Shown here: positions 9,299 through 18,549 of the stretch, in pieces
How the letters are laid out: each line of letters begins with the position of its first letter
How positions within the stretch are numbered: the first letter of the stretch is position 1
Assembly (NCBI GenBank): GCA_947165155.1
Contig: CAMUZI010000010.1
Coordinates: 1-38,219 of the forward strand
Length of the DNA: 38,219 nt
Reading direction: 5' to 3'
Source: an uncultured Clostridia bacterium
Lineage (GTDB): Bacteria; Bacillota; Clostridia; Oscillospirales; Acutalibacteraceae
Notes under the pieces: model-generated
The model's database searches: none
The model's input: the letters and a program-made list of their open reading frames with translations, nothing else
Told to the model about the DNA's origin: nothing
Position numbers and translations under genes: made by a program

Positions 9299-9325
9299 AA
9301 CCTCGATTTAACTTCGAGGTTTTTA
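9299..9325. terminator. bidirectional terminator between glycosyltransferase and priA
   Basis: Same 8-bp hairpin as at 8151-8177, with T-rich tracts on both sides (tttatt on plus, ttttat on minus). It separates two convergent genes and abuts the priA stop codon at 9326. Confidence 0.8.
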
Positions 9326-11392
9326 TTAGAACACTGTTTCTGGGTTAAAATCTATGAAAGTTCTAATTCTGTTCCTCCTTAATGAAGATATATATATGTC
9401 ATTTTTTTTGTTTGTCTTATTGTATTTCAAAAAAGTACTTTTCAATAGTGATCTGAACATAGCATTGTTCACACATTTAATGACAATTTTGAATCTAAAT
9501 TTATTAAATGCTTTCTTCAAAAAGGCCGATGTTGGATACAAAATCTTTATGGGAATTTTTGGATAATCTTTTGAAACGTTTTCTTTCATTATCTCAAAAA
9601 ATAACCTGCATGAATTCCAAGCATCTTCCTCAATGCTTCCTACAAATCCTATCAAACAGATATCTATAAATGGAGGATATATCATATCTTTGCGCGTCGA
9701 AATTTCATTTTCAAAAAAAGCATCATAGTCTTGTTTAGAGGCTATTTCAATTATTGGATTATCACTACAAAAAGTCTGTATCAGTGCAAGACCATCTTTA
9801 CCCTTTCTTCCAGATCTTCCTACTACCTGAGAAACTAGCGAGAACATCTTCTCGTATGCTTTATATTCCTCTCCAAATAGAGCCTGATCTGCACATATTA
9901 CTCCAACTAGCTTTACATCACTAAAATCTAGCCCCTTAGCCACCATTCGAGTTCCAATCATAACGTTAAACTTTTTTTCCCTGAACTCCTTAAACATTTT
10001 CTCATACGCTTTCTTAGATGATGTAGTATCAGCATCAACACGAAGACATCTAGCACCCTTTATTATGTTACTTATCTCATTTTCTAGATTTTGAGTTCCT
10101 ACTCCTCCGAGCAAAATCTTATCACTTCCACATTGATCGCATTTTTTTGGAACATCTCTTGTAAAGCCGCAATGGTGACATATTAATTTATCTTTTTTCT
10201 CAAAAACGTGATGACTAAGTGTTAGATTACAATTAACACACATGATAGGCATCCCGCAGGCCATACATCTAGCGAGCGTATGAAAACCTCTCCTATCGAG
10301 CAAAAGTATGACCTGTTTTTCTTCGGAGATCGTTTTATACATCGCGTCAATTAATTCATCACTCAAAAAAGAATCTACGTTCATTCTGTTTCTTCTTATA
10401 TTCACTACTTTAACAGAAGGTAAGCAAGAGCCTCCATATCTTTCTTTGAGTTCAAAAAGAAGAGTTTTTCCACTTTTAGCATAATAAAACGACTCTATTG
10501 AGGGGGTAGCAGATGATAATAAAAGCTTTGATTTGAATTTTTTGCATAAAAATCGTGCGACATTTCGCGCATGAAATCTAGGGGTAGAATCAGACTTATA
10601 TGTTGACTCTTGTTCTTCGTCTATTATTATCAAATCTAGCTTTTTAAATGGAGATAGAATTGCACTCCTTGTCCCAACTACAATTTTAGCTTTTTCATTT
10701 CGTATTTTTAGCCACTCTAGCGAACGTTTTTTAGGTGTTAATCCGCTATGTATGCAAGCAAAAGTATTTTTACCAAAATATCTTTCTATATTTGAAATAG
10801 TCTGAGGTATTAACGAAATTTCAGGAACTAAAATTGCTACACATCCTCCGTTGATAGCTATCTTTTGTGCAAGCTTCAAAAAGACAGAGGTCTTTCCACT
10901 TCCAGTTATTCCATATAAAAGAGCCTCATGATTTTCAGGAGAACAAACCCAAGAACTCAGATTATTAAACACCTCAAGTTGAGCAGGTGATAAATTTATA
11001 TCCTCAAAATCGAATTCAGAAACTTTCAAATCATCTAAATTTAGATCAACCTTTCCCTTCTTTATTTGAGGTGGAACGAAAGAATTTAAAGTTTCGAACA
11101 GTCCACAACAACAAGTCTCACTAATCCACTTCGAAATCAAAACTTCTCGTTCAGTTAGAACACAATAACTATCGATTACAGAGTTTATGAATTTAAAATC
11201 ACTGAACGCATCGTCGCTATCACATAAATTTATGACAAACGCAACACGCAAAGAATCGTCCCTTCCGAAAGGAACATACACTCTGCATCCAACACAAATT
11301 TTATCAGTTAACTCAACAGGAACATAGTAAAAATATCGAGAATCAAAATCAGACTTCAAGTTTTCAACCACGACCTCAGCAACTTTCACCAT
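9326..11392 (-). CDS. priA: primosomal protein N' (replication restart helicase PriA)
   Basis: Superfamily-2 3'-5' helicase that reloads the replisome at stalled forks. Residues 1-105 form the DNA-binding region. Walker A GITGSGKTSVFLKLA begins near residue 161, the DEAH-type box is DEEQESTYKSD, and a zinc-binding module follows with four CxxC pairs (CMACGMPIMCVNC...CHHCGF...CDQCG). GTRMVAKGLDF and VVGRSGRKG are helicase motifs V and VI. At 688 residues it is somewhat shorter than typical (about 730-800). Its ATG overlaps the rpoZ stop as TAATG, indicating coupling; the usual coaBC between rpoZ and priA is absent. Confidence 0.96.
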   Translation of the reverse strand: MVKVAEVVVENLKSDFDSRYFYYVPVELTDKICVGCRVYVPFGRDDSLRVAFVINLCDSDDAFSDFKFINSVIDSYCVLTEREVLISKWISETCCCGLFETLNSFVPPQIKKGKVDLNLDDLKVSEFDFEDINLSPAQLEVFNNLSSWVCSPENHEALLYGITGSGKTSVFLKLAQKIAINGGCVAILVPEISLIPQTISNIERYFGKNTFACIHSGLTPKKRSLEWLKIRNEKAKIVVGTRSAILSPFKKLDLIIIDEEQESTYKSDSTPRFHARNVARFLCKKFKSKLLLSSATPSIESFYYAKSGKTLLFELKERYGGSCLPSVKVVNIRRNRMNVDSFLSDELIDAMYKTISEEKQVILLLDRRGFHTLARCMACGMPIMCVNCNLTLSHHVFEKKDKLICHHCGFTRDVPKKCDQCGSDKILLGGVGTQNLENEISNIIKGARCLRVDADTTSSKKAYEKMFKEFREKKFNVMIGTRMVAKGLDFSDVKLVGVICADQALFGEEYKAYEKMFSLVSQVVGRSGRKGKDGLALIQTFCSDNPIIEIASKQDYDAFFENEISTRKDMIYPPFIDICLIGFVGSIEEDAWNSCRLFFEIMKENVSKDYPKIPIKILYPTSAFLKKAFNKFRFKIVIKCVNNAMFRSLLKSTFLKYNKTNKKNDIYISSLRRNRIRTFIDFNPETVF

Positions 11393-11565
11393 TACTCTAC
11401 GTTAATAACTTGAAACTCATTTCTTTCAAACTCATACGAAGCAAGCTCAACAGCATTGCGATCTAACAATATACCTCTTATCAATGCATTTGTCGTAATC
11501 TGTCTTGCACGCTTAGCAACCGCCATACAAATAGCATAATTAGTAAGTTCACTTTCACAATCCAT
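11392..11565 (-). CDS. rpoZ: RNA polymerase omega subunit
   Basis: Small omega subunit that helps assemble RNA polymerase. The product has the family pattern YAICMAVAKRARQI near the N-terminus and KxxE-like spacing after it; at 57 residues it is at the short end of the family. I start it at ATG 11563-11565, preceded by GAGGAGG, rather than at the upstream ATG. It is translationally coupled to priA. The gmk gene that often precedes rpoZ in Firmicutes is absent; instead there is an orphan gene on the same strand. Confidence 0.82.
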   Translation of the reverse strand: MDCESELTNYAICMAVAKRARQITTNALIRGILLDRNAVELASYEFERNEFQVINVE

Positions 11566-11665
11566 AAATACCTCCTCAAGCCAAAACACACCATCCTATT
11601 GTGCAACACCTTAGTATGCAAATCAACCTACCCCATAAATGGACTTCCCTCAATCAAGACGAAAC

Positions 11666-12868
11666 TTAAGTAGCAGATGAGACAATAGGATCAAAAGCAA
11701 CATAAGCGTCTATTTTCTCAACCATAAATTTGTTACTATTCTTTAATTTTTCTATCTCACTACCAGTCAGAGCTCGAAAGTAAATGGATTTAGCTTTATC
11801 CTTCGCTAAGCCAATATTATATAGTATACGTCCAAGTATTGCGCTATCGGCACGAAAAGTCTGGGTTTTTGACTTGCAAGTAATTTCAACGCCACTACTA
11901 TACAGCTTGTTACTATCTTTGTCACTCATAAAATTCTTCTCACGGCTAAAAATACTTTCAGATATAAAACGAGCAGCACCAATAACAAACTTATTGAATC
12001 CACAAAAAACAGGAGCTATAGTACCACCTTCTGGCAATTTTTTTGGCAACAAATAGTTTCGATCGCATATTGCGATTTCTTCCTTAGGTACGTGATCTAG
12101 ATCACTTTCATACAAGAGAATATTTTTTATATCAACATCAGCAGACCCATCTTCATCGGTTATACACCAAAAAACATAGCAATTATTCTCATTTACATTT
12201 TTTTGTTCTTTGTTAAACACTAGATGAAAGTGGTAGGTATGGAAATAATCTTTTCCACCTTCCCGTTTATACCTAACACTAATTTCATAAGGATATCGAG
12301 GATTACTTATTTTTAAACCGTCAAAATTACAATTTTTTATCAGTTCACAGGTGGGAAACCCAAAAAAACGATTGTACAACCAATATCCACCATATCCTAA
12401 ACCGGAAATTCCGCCACCACCAATTATAGCGCCACCCGTAACGACAAGTACTTTCTCCCACATGGGCATACCACGCCACCATCCCTTTGAAGAGCTCGAT
12501 GAGCCATCATTTGCTAAATTAGTATTAATAAATTCTTCAGTAATCGGATTCCTATACTGTTTTGCTTTATCAAAGCCCTTACTTCTCAGCTTCCTTGTAC
12601 GCTTATTTACACTCAGGTCCTGCCTTTCCGAATTTAAGCTAAAACTTCCTTTAACCTTTTTCTTCTGTCCGGCCTTCCTCACTCTCTGGGGATCTCCAAC
12701 ATTAAGTGACCTATTAGTGCGAGTAACATTGTTTAACGAGGCTTTAACCCCCCCATTTCCCTTAATAATAACATCATCAATAATAGCACCATTCCTTCCT
12801 CTAGCCATCGATGAACAAAACGCACTTAATGACGCCAACAAAGTTAATGATAATCTCTTTTTATTCAT
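11666..12868 (-). CDS. membrane-anchored protein of unknown function
   Basis: Not recognised. The 400-residue product has a signal-like N-terminus (MNKKRLSLTLLASLSAFCSS), a strongly basic low-complexity region to about residue 125, then a single Gly-rich transmembrane segment (about 137-165). A C-terminal soluble domain of about 230 residues contains several Cys and the segment NENNCYVFWCITDEDG. The start has GAGGTGG just upstream. The signal, basic linker, membrane segment and soluble domain order is shared with the USP-like protein at 23592-25211, suggesting both belong to one class of exported, anchored proteins. It is followed by rpoZ but separated from it by about 100 bases. Confidence 0.7.
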   Translation of the reverse strand: MNKKRLSLTLLASLSAFCSSMARGRNGAIIDDVIIKGNGGVKASLNNVTRTNRSLNVGDPQRVRKAGQKKKVKGSFSLNSERQDLSVNKRTRKLRSKGFDKAKQYRNPITEEFINTNLANDGSSSSSKGWWRGMPMWEKVLVVTGGAIIGGGGISGLGYGGYWLYNRFFGFPTCELIKNCNFDGLKISNPRYPYEISVRYKREGGKDYFHTYHFHLVFNKEQKNVNENNCYVFWCITDEDGSADVDIKNILLYESDLDHVPKEEIAICDRNYLLPKKLPEGGTIAPVFCGFNKFVIGAARFISESIFSREKNFMSDKDSNKLYSSGVEITCKSKTQTFRADSAILGRILYNIGLAKDKAKSIYFRALTGSEIEKLKNSNKFMVEKIDAYVAFDPIVSSAT

Positions 12869-12955
12869 GATTTATCCACCTCAAAATAAAAATTAAACCC
12901 ACCAATTACGACTGTATATCTGCGATTGTATATTAAACAACGTACTTTTGTCAAA

Positions 12956-12984
12956 TTTACTTACTGTCGAAAACGGAGTAGAAT
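12956..12984 (+). promoter_or_regulatory. candidate promoter for the uracil-DNA glycosylase gene
   Basis: TTTACT, 17-base spacer, TAGAAT, about 20 bases before the Shine-Dalgarno GGAAGG. The -35 is weak. Confidence 0.4.
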
Positions 12985-13014
12985 CAAAAACATTTGTGTT
13001 GTGGAAGGTAATGT

Positions 13015-13596
13015 ATTTTAGTAAAAGATTGGAATGAATTAGAAAACATCTGTAGAAGGTGTAAGAAATGTAGGTTATGTGAAACTCGAACAAATGTTGT
13101 CTTTGGTGAGGGAAATAAAAATTCAAAAATTATGCTTGTCGGAGAAGGCCCCGGATTTCACGAAGATATTCAAGGAAAACCTTTTGTTGGAAGATCTGGA
13201 AAACTTTTGGATGATCTGTTGAATGAGATCGGTCTTAGTAGAAATCAAAATATATACATTGCAAACATAGTAAAATGTCGTCCTCCTAATAATCGTGATC
13301 CTCTTCCGGAAGAACAAGAAATGTGTATAAACTTCTTGAGAAATCAAGTTTACATAATGAAACCAAAAATTATTGTTGCTCTGGGAAGAATAGCTGCTAT
13401 GAGAATAATAGATCAAAATATAAAGATTACTCACGACCATGGAATATTTGTGAATAAAAAAAATATTCTGATGATGCCGACTTTACATCCTGCTGCTGTA
13501 CTGAGAAATATGAGTAGAAAAGAAGACGTCAGAAAAGATTTTCAAAATTTAAAAAATAAAATAATAGAACTTGGAATTGAACTCGGGCAGATGTGA
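13015..13596 (+). CDS. family-4 uracil-DNA glycosylase, probable AUU start
   Basis: Iron-sulfur uracil-DNA glycosylase that removes uracil from DNA. Motifs: GEGPGFHED (uracil pocket), GKPFVGRSGKLLD, NIVKCRPPNNRDP and HPAAVLR. The first internal ATG (13132) would cut off the family's N-terminal cluster cysteines, which are readable upstream as CRRCKKCRLCETRTNVVFGE. In that frame a TAA at 13009 closes the ORF and no ATG, GTG or TTG occurs before the cysteines. GGAAGG at 13003-13008 sits 6 bases before ATT 13015, so I take AUU as the start. The alternative is a frameshift after ATG 13011, but that ATG is only 2 bases from the Shine-Dalgarno. Confidence 0.85.
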   Translation: MLVKDWNELENICRRCKKCRLCETRTNVVFGEGNKNSKIMLVGEGPGFHEDIQGKPFVGRSGKLLDDLLNEIGLSRNQNIYIANIVKCRPPNNRDPLPEEQEMCINFLRNQVYIMKPKIIVALGRIAAMRIIDQNIKITHDHGIFVNKKNILMMPTLHPAAVLRNMSRKEDVRKDFQNLKNKIIELGIELGQM

Positions 13597-13653
13597 TGAA
13601 ATGTGAAAATGTTATAAAAAATAAATTTACTAAATAAAAATTCTACTAACACT

Positions 13654-14034
13654 TCAAAATAGACTTGTCTGCATTTCATTTTCACATATTTTTTTTAATT
13701 TTTTGCCTTTTAAAATAAATAACTCGAGTGGTTTATTGGCACGTTTTGTAGTTTTAATCATGTGTAAAGTGCCATGAGAATATCCGTCCCATATCGCCAA
13801 CACAGAATCACAACAATTGACAATTTTGTTGTTTCTCATAATTGGTGCAATTTTTCCAAATTTAATATAATTTGGCTTAAAAATTACAAGTTTTATCTTA
13901 TTTTTATTAGCATAAATGCATGCAGAACGGTCAACACCAACCGCTCCTCCGGTTATGATACAATCTGGGGTGCAGTTGATGAACTTGGATATATCTACAT
14001 TTAAACTTCTTGAACCAACAATAGCTAATTTCAT
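13654..14034 (-). CDS. SLOG-domain protein (YspA/DUF2493-like)
   Basis: 126-residue Rossmann-like protein of the SLOG superfamily, which binds nucleotides or nucleotide-derived ligands. It begins MKLAIVGSRSLN, then CIITGGAVGVDRSAC (the SLOG glycine motif), PNYIKFGKIAPIMRNNKIV and LAIWDGYSHGT. This is close to the DprA core but lacks the DprA N- and C-terminal domains. It is convergent with the uracil-DNA glycosylase gene, and the Shine-Dalgarno is weak. Specific role unknown. Confidence 0.75.
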   Translation of the reverse strand: MKLAIVGSRSLNVDISKFINCTPDCIITGGAVGVDRSACIYANKNKIKLVIFKPNYIKFGKIAPIMRNNKIVNCCDSVLAIWDGYSHGTLHMIKTTKRANKPLELFILKGKKLKKICENEMQTSLF

Positions 14035-14070
14035 AATTCTAACACTTTGAAAGTTTTGTTTCGGCTTTCA

Positions 14071-14600
14071 CATTTCCCTCGAACTTGAACCCAGATGCAT
14101 TATTATGTCCTCCACCTCCGAATTTTTTACATATTTCTTCACTTATTTACCACAATTCCCAATGGCTAACTTAACTGCTTTAATATTTCAACAATTCTAT
14201 CTTTAAGGTTCTCATATTTTCCCTCGAACTCAAACCCAGAAGCATTATCATGCCATCCACCTCCGAAGTTTTTGCATATTTCTTCACCTATTTACCACAA
14301 TTCCCAATGGCTAATTTAACTGATTTAATATTTTAACAATTTTATCTTTAAGGTTCTCATATTTTCCCTCGAACTTAAACCCAGAAGCATTATTATGTCC
14401 TCCACCTCCGAATTTTTTACATATTTCTTCACTTATTTACCACAATTCCCAATGGCTAACTTAACTGCTTTAATATTTCAACAATTCTATCTTTAAGGTT
14501 CTCATATTTTCCCTCGAACTCAAACCCAGAAGCATTATCATGCCATCCACCTCCGAAGTTTTTGCATATTTCTTCACCTATTTACCACAATTCCCAATGG
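14071..14600 (-). repeat. four extra tandem copies of the rbfA::nrnA 3' end, 145-bp period
   Basis: The anchor ccctcgaact recurs at 14076, 14221, 14366 and 14511, and the gene's own equivalent (cccgcaaaat) is at 14656: an exact 145-base period. Each copy still encodes a close variant of GGGGHDNASGFDFAGEYENL plus the C-terminal helix ending ILKQL and a TAG stop. Copies 1 and 3 share variants, as do 2 and 4, so a 290-bp block was itself duplicated. The outermost copy fades at about 14071. 145 is not a multiple of 3, so the copies cannot extend the gene in frame. Confidence 0.92.
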
Positions 14601-15881
14601 CTAATTTAACTGCTTTAATATTTCAACAACTCTATCTTTAAGATTTTCATATTCTCCCGCAAAATCAAACCCAGATGCGTTATCATGTCCTCCACCTCCG
14701 AAGTTTTTGCATATTTTTATGGCTTCCCCGTTGTAACTTCTAACAGACACTTTAAAACTATTCTTAGATATCTCCTTTATTACTATGCTTAAATTTATAT
14801 TTTCAATTTGAAGAGGAAAACTCGGTAAAAAATCTAAGTTCGAGTAATTTAAATCAAACTGATTCCATAGGTTAAATGGCACGAAAACTAAACAACAATT
14901 ATCAAGATACTCAAATCTTTTGATTATTTCACTCTGAAATTCAATTACATTCTTAGGAACATTATCGAACATTTTTCTATTTATATCTTTATCTACTTTA
15001 GAAAAAATCTCAGAAGACGTTATAAATGTTTGCTCGCTCACATTAGACCACTTAAATCTTCCGGTATCAAATAAAATTCCAGCATAAATACAAGTACAAA
15101 TTTTATGGTCGACTTTCAAATTCATCATCTTTGAAAGTTCATATATGATTTCGCACGTAGAAGAATAATTTTTATCTATGTAACATAAATCAGCAAATCC
15201 ACAAGATGAAACATCATGGTGATCAATACATACATTAAATCTCACGATATCGTCAGGAGTATAAACTCTCTTTTTATCTGAAACATCAAGACATATATAA
15301 TTCTTACAATTAAAACTTTCAATCATACTATCATCATCAAAAGCTCTAAGAAACAAGAATCTTTTATCAAAGTCGTCTTCATAAAATACCTTAGCTCTTT
15401 TACCTATGCTTCTTAGCAATAAGCAAAGAGAAATACATGAACCTATCGCATCACCATCGGCATGAATGTGACTAAATATACCAAAATCATCGTTACTTTC
15501 TAAAAAATCGCATATTTTATGGAGTCTATCTTTACTGTCTAGTTTATTCATAGAAATGATATTTTCAATCTTAAATGCATACTCTTCAGAATCACTTGGA
15601 AGAAACAAAATTTTAGGTGAAACTCGCAACTGAAGGTAAGAGGCTAATTTCGTTTGAATATACCCGGAAGCGTAATTCAGAATTTTACAAATCTTTCTCG
15701 CATTGTTGAGCCCTTTTAACGAACTTATATAAATCTTGCAATAAGAAACATCAGATGAAACTTTTACATCACAAATAGTCATAACACTTTCGTGCAAACG
15801 ATGATCTTTCATCTCCATTATGATACTCGATGTGCCTCTGATAATACTTTCTCTCAAACGTCTATTTCTTTTATGTTCCAT
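14601..15881 (-). CDS. rbfA-nrnA: fusion of ribosome-binding factor A and DHH-DHHA1 nanoRNase/pAp phosphatase
   Basis: Residues 1 to about 112 are RbfA, the cold-shock 30S maturation factor: MEHKRNRRLRESI at the start, ISSLKG in the middle and LRVSPKILFLPSDSEE at the end. From about 115 the protein is a NrnA-type phosphoesterase that degrades short oligoribonucleotides and pAp. It shows HIHADGDAIGS (138-148), CLDVSD, CIDHHDVSS (DHH at 220-222), GILFDTGRFKWS and the DHHA1 motif GGGGHDNASGF (395-405). In many Firmicutes these are adjacent genes; here no stop or frameshift separates them. It follows the infB stop directly (TAACATG), completing the nusA-rnpM-infB operon. Four copies of its 3' end follow it. 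Confidence 0.92.
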   Translation of the reverse strand: MEHKRNRRLRESIIRGTSSIIMEMKDHRLHESVMTICDVKVSSDVSYCKIYISSLKGLNNARKICKILNYASGYIQTKLASYLQLRVSPKILFLPSDSEEYAFKIENIISMNKLDSKDRLHKICDFLESNDDFGIFSHIHADGDAIGSCISLCLLLRSIGKRAKVFYEDDFDKRFLFLRAFDDDSMIESFNCKNYICLDVSDKKRVYTPDDIVRFNVCIDHHDVSSCGFADLCYIDKNYSSTCEIIYELSKMMNLKVDHKICTCIYAGILFDTGRFKWSNVSEQTFITSSEIFSKVDKDINRKMFDNVPKNVIEFQSEIIKRFEYLDNCCLVFVPFNLWNQFDLNYSNLDFLPSFPLQIENINLSIVIKEISKNSFKVSVRSYNGEAIKICKNFGGGGHDNASGFDFAGEYENLKDRVVEILKQLN

Positions 15882-15882
15882 G

Positions 15883-18252
15883 TTACTTCCTATTTTGTTC
15901 TTCTACCGAATAGCATTCAATCATATCTCCAACTTTAAAATCTCCGAATTTTTCCATCAATATACCACATTCAAATCCATGAGCAACTTCTTTTGCGTCG
16001 TTCTTATTTCTCTGCAGTGAGGAAATTTTACTTTCGGCTTTTATAACACCATCCCTTGTTAACCTCACATTTGCACCCCTTACCATCTTACCTTCAGATA
16101 TGTAACATCCAGCGATTACTCCAACGTTAGGAATATTAAATACTTTAATGCATTCAGCCGCTCCGAGTTTAGTTTCCACTTTCTCGGGAACTACAAGCCC
16201 TTTCATTAACTCTTTGACGTCATTTATGCAATCGTATATGACCCGATAAGTTCTTATTTCTACAGATTCATCGTGTGCTACCTCGGAGGCGCGAGAATCT
16301 ATTCGAACGTTAAAACCTATGACTAAAGCACCAGAAACTGAAGCGAGCATAACATCAGATTCGTTAACTACTCCAACTCCACTATGGACTATTTTGACTA
16401 ACACTTCATCGTCCGACAATTTTTCAAGCGATTGTCTTAAAGCCTCAACTGAACCATTGACATCCGCTTTTATTATGATTTTGAGATTTTTCATATCTCT
16501 TTGTCTCATAACATCAAAAATGTTTTCTGCATTTACTTTTTTAGTTGTTTTTTCAGAAGATTTTATAAACTTACGCTTCTCAACAAGCTTATGCGCTAAA
16601 CTCTCGTCAGAAACGACATTAAAAACTTCTCCACCCATCGGAGGAATATCAAGACCTGTTATCTCTACAGGGTCTGAGGGGAGCGCAATACGAACATTTG
16701 CCCCCGAACTATCTTGCATAGAACGTACTTTACCAAAAGAAGTGCCAGCAACTATGATGTCACCTTTTTTCAGAGATCCATTCATAACCAGAAATGTAGA
16801 AACTACACCTCTCCCTTTGTCAATTCGAGATTCTATGACAACACCACTGGCATTCCTATCGGGATTTGCTCGAAGTTCCAAAATATCTGCCGAAAGAGAA
16901 ACATTCTCCAATAGCTCATTAATCCCTTCTCCCGTTTTAGCAGAAACTGGAACACATATGGTATCTCCTCCCCACTCTTCAGAAACTAATCCATATTCCA
17001 TTAACTGTTGTTTAACTCTGTTTACGTTTGCACCAGGTTTATCAATTTTATTTATAGCTACTACTATTGCAACTTTAGCTTCTTTTGCATGATTTATAGC
17101 TTCAACAGTTTGAGGCATAATTCCGTCATCGGCCGCAACAACAAGAATCGCAACATCTGTTGCCTTAGCACCTCTTGCACGCATACTAGTAAATGCTTCA
17201 TGTCCAGGAGTATCCAAAAATGTTATGAACCTATCTTCTGATTTAGTTTTAACCTTTGCCTTATATGCTCCAATATGCTGAGTAATACCACCGTGCTCAG
17301 AAGATGTAACATTGGATCTTCTTATGTAATCTAAGATAGAGGTTTTACCATGGTCAACGTGTCCCATAACAACAACAACGGGAGGACGTGGCCTAAGTGA
17401 CTCAACAGGATCTGGAGCTTCATCAATTGCGAGTTCCTCAATTGAAACGATTTTTTCCTTTTCAACTTTAGCGTTAAATTCCAGAGCAACTAAACTTGCA
17501 GTATCGAAGTCAATTACGTCACTAGCTGATGACATAACCCCAAGAGAAACAAGTTTTTTTACAACATCCTTTACCGTAGCTTTCAATCGAGAAGAAAGCT
17601 CAGAAACAGTAATCTCATCAGGAATAAGAACTTTAAGAGGCTTAGTTTTACGTTCATACTCTATGCGTTTAAGACGTTCAGCTTCACTTTCGCGCTTTTT
17701 GAACTTATTATTATTTTTACTCTTAGTGAACTTCTGCTTAGAAATTGAGGAATCGACTTTCTTACCAAAATTTCTCTCTGCTGCCAAGTCCTCATACTTT
17801 TTATCATATTTTTTTATATTGATATTCTCAATTCTAGTATTGATGGATTTGACTTCTTTTCTTTTTATGACAATAGGTTCGATATCTAAAGTTGATTCAT
17901 CAGATGTGGGGTTTAATTTTTTTAAATCAACAATTTTTTCTTTTTTCTTCCTACGAACTGGTTTTTCCCTAGAAGAATTATCAGATGTTTTTTTGTTAGA
18001 ATATGATTCAAGTATTGATTTTAAATTTTCTTCAGTTATATCGGTTTTCTTATGTGAGCAAAAGAAGGCATCAAAATTTTCAGATTCTATTTTTTTAGTG
18101 TATATCTCTAAAATTAAATCAATTTCATCTTCATTCAAAGAAGACATGTGGTTATATTTAGAATCAAAGTAACTAGAAAGAATCCCAGTCAATTCCTTGC
18201 TGGTAGTCTTCAAATCCTTTGCCAACTCGTGAATTCGATATTTTTTCAACAT
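15883..18252 (-). CDS. infB: translation initiation factor IF-2
   Basis: GTPase that places initiator tRNA on the 30S subunit. Residues 1-50 are the IF2N fold, about 70-205 a Lys/Arg-rich linker, 206-260 a second IF2N domain, and GHVDHGKTS (297-305) the G1 motif. [15 protein letters not shown] is G3 and NKID is G4. The remainder matches domains II to IV, with typical C-terminal motifs such as [15 protein letters not shown]. At 789 residues it is within the normal bacterial range. The gene follows rnpM with a 15-base gap; ylxQ (an L7Ae-type gene common at this spot in Firmicutes) is missing. Confidence 0.97.
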   Translation of the reverse strand: MLKKYRIHELAKDLKTTSKELTGILSSYFDSKYNHMSSLNEDEIDLILEIYTKKIESENFDAFFCSHKKTDITEENLKSILESYSNKKTSDNSSREKPVRRKKKEKIVDLKKLNPTSDESTLDIEPIVIKRKEVKSINTRIENINIKKYDKKYEDLAAERNFGKKVDSSISKQKFTKSKNNNKFKKRESEAERLKRIEYERKTKPLKVLIPDEITVSELSSRLKATVKDVVKKLVSLGVMSSASDVIDFDTASLVALEFNAKVEKEKIVSIEELAIDEAPDPVESLRPRPPVVVVMGHVDHGKTSILDYIRRSNVTSSEHGGITQHIGAYKAKVKTKSEDRFITFLDTPGHEAFTSMRARGAKATDVAILVVAADDGIMPQTVEAINHAKEAKVAIVVAINKIDKPGANVNRVKQQLMEYGLVSEEWGGDTICVPVSAKTGEGINELLENVSLSADILELRANPDRNASGVVIESRIDKGRGVVSTFLVMNGSLKKGDIIVAGTSFGKVRSMQDSSGANVRIALPSDPVEITGLDIPPMGGEVFNVVSDESLAHKLVEKRKFIKSSEKTTKKVNAENIFDVMRQRDMKNLKIIIKADVNGSVEALRQSLEKLSDDEVLVKIVHSGVGVVNESDVMLASVSGALVIGFNVRIDSRASEVAHDESVEIRTYRVIYDCINDVKELMKGLVVPEKVETKLGAAECIKVFNIPNVGVIAGCYISEGKMVRGANVRLTRDGVIKAESKISSLQRNKNDAKEVAHGFECGILMEKFGDFKVGDMIECYSVEEQNRK

Positions 18253-18267
18253 ACTAAGCGATTTCTC

Positions 18268-18549
18268 CTAATTTTCAGACAAAGATATAATATTTTCTAT
18301 TTTATCATAAACATCATTACAAATCTTGCACTTAAAGCTTCTACTAATCCTAGAAGATTTTTTTGCTTTCTTAAAGCACTCCATGTTACAGCAAATGTAA
18401 CAAGACCTTCCTGGGAAATAAGTCTCGTCCCCAATATTTAGAACGGTAATTTCACCATCATCGGGATAGTTCGGAGGCTTATTTATGCGTATCATACTGA
18501 ACTTATTAAATCTACCTCCACATGAAATACATTTTCTTATTAAAGTCAT
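18268..18549 (-). CDS. rnpM: RNase P modulator RnpM (YlxR/DUF448)
   Basis: Small RNA-binding protein found between nusA and infB in Firmicutes and reported to bind RNase P RNA. The 93-residue product has RKCISCGGRFNKFSMIRI at the start, PGRSCYICCNMECFKKAKK (the YlxR GRgaYlC..eC pattern) and a C-terminal helix. The extra CKIC near the end is unusual. Its ATG overlaps the nusA stop, giving coupling. Confidence 0.88.
   Translation of the reverse strand: MTLIRKCISCGGRFNKFSMIRINKPPNYPDDGEITVLNIGDETYFPGRSCYICCNMECFKKAKKSSRISRSFKCKICNDVYDKIENIISLSEN

Noticed and set aside
11990-12190. Second USP-like Cys box (NENNCYVFWC) in the orphan at 11666-12868
   Set aside because: The match is four residues long, and no accompanying His box of the GHY or H.G type follows; chance similarity is likely.
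12351-12896. 181-codon plus-strand ORF opposite the orphan gene
   Set aside because: Shadow ORF; the minus-strand frame has a good ribosome-binding site and a signal-like N-terminus.
14071-14600. CRISPR-like array because of regular spacing
   Set aside because: The whole 145-bp unit repeats, with no unique spacers, and it derives from the rbfA::nrnA 3' end.
16319-17092. Long plus-strand ORF opposite infB
   Set aside because: Antisense shadow of a strongly conserved gene, no ribosome-binding site, Ser/Thr-rich low-complexity translation.
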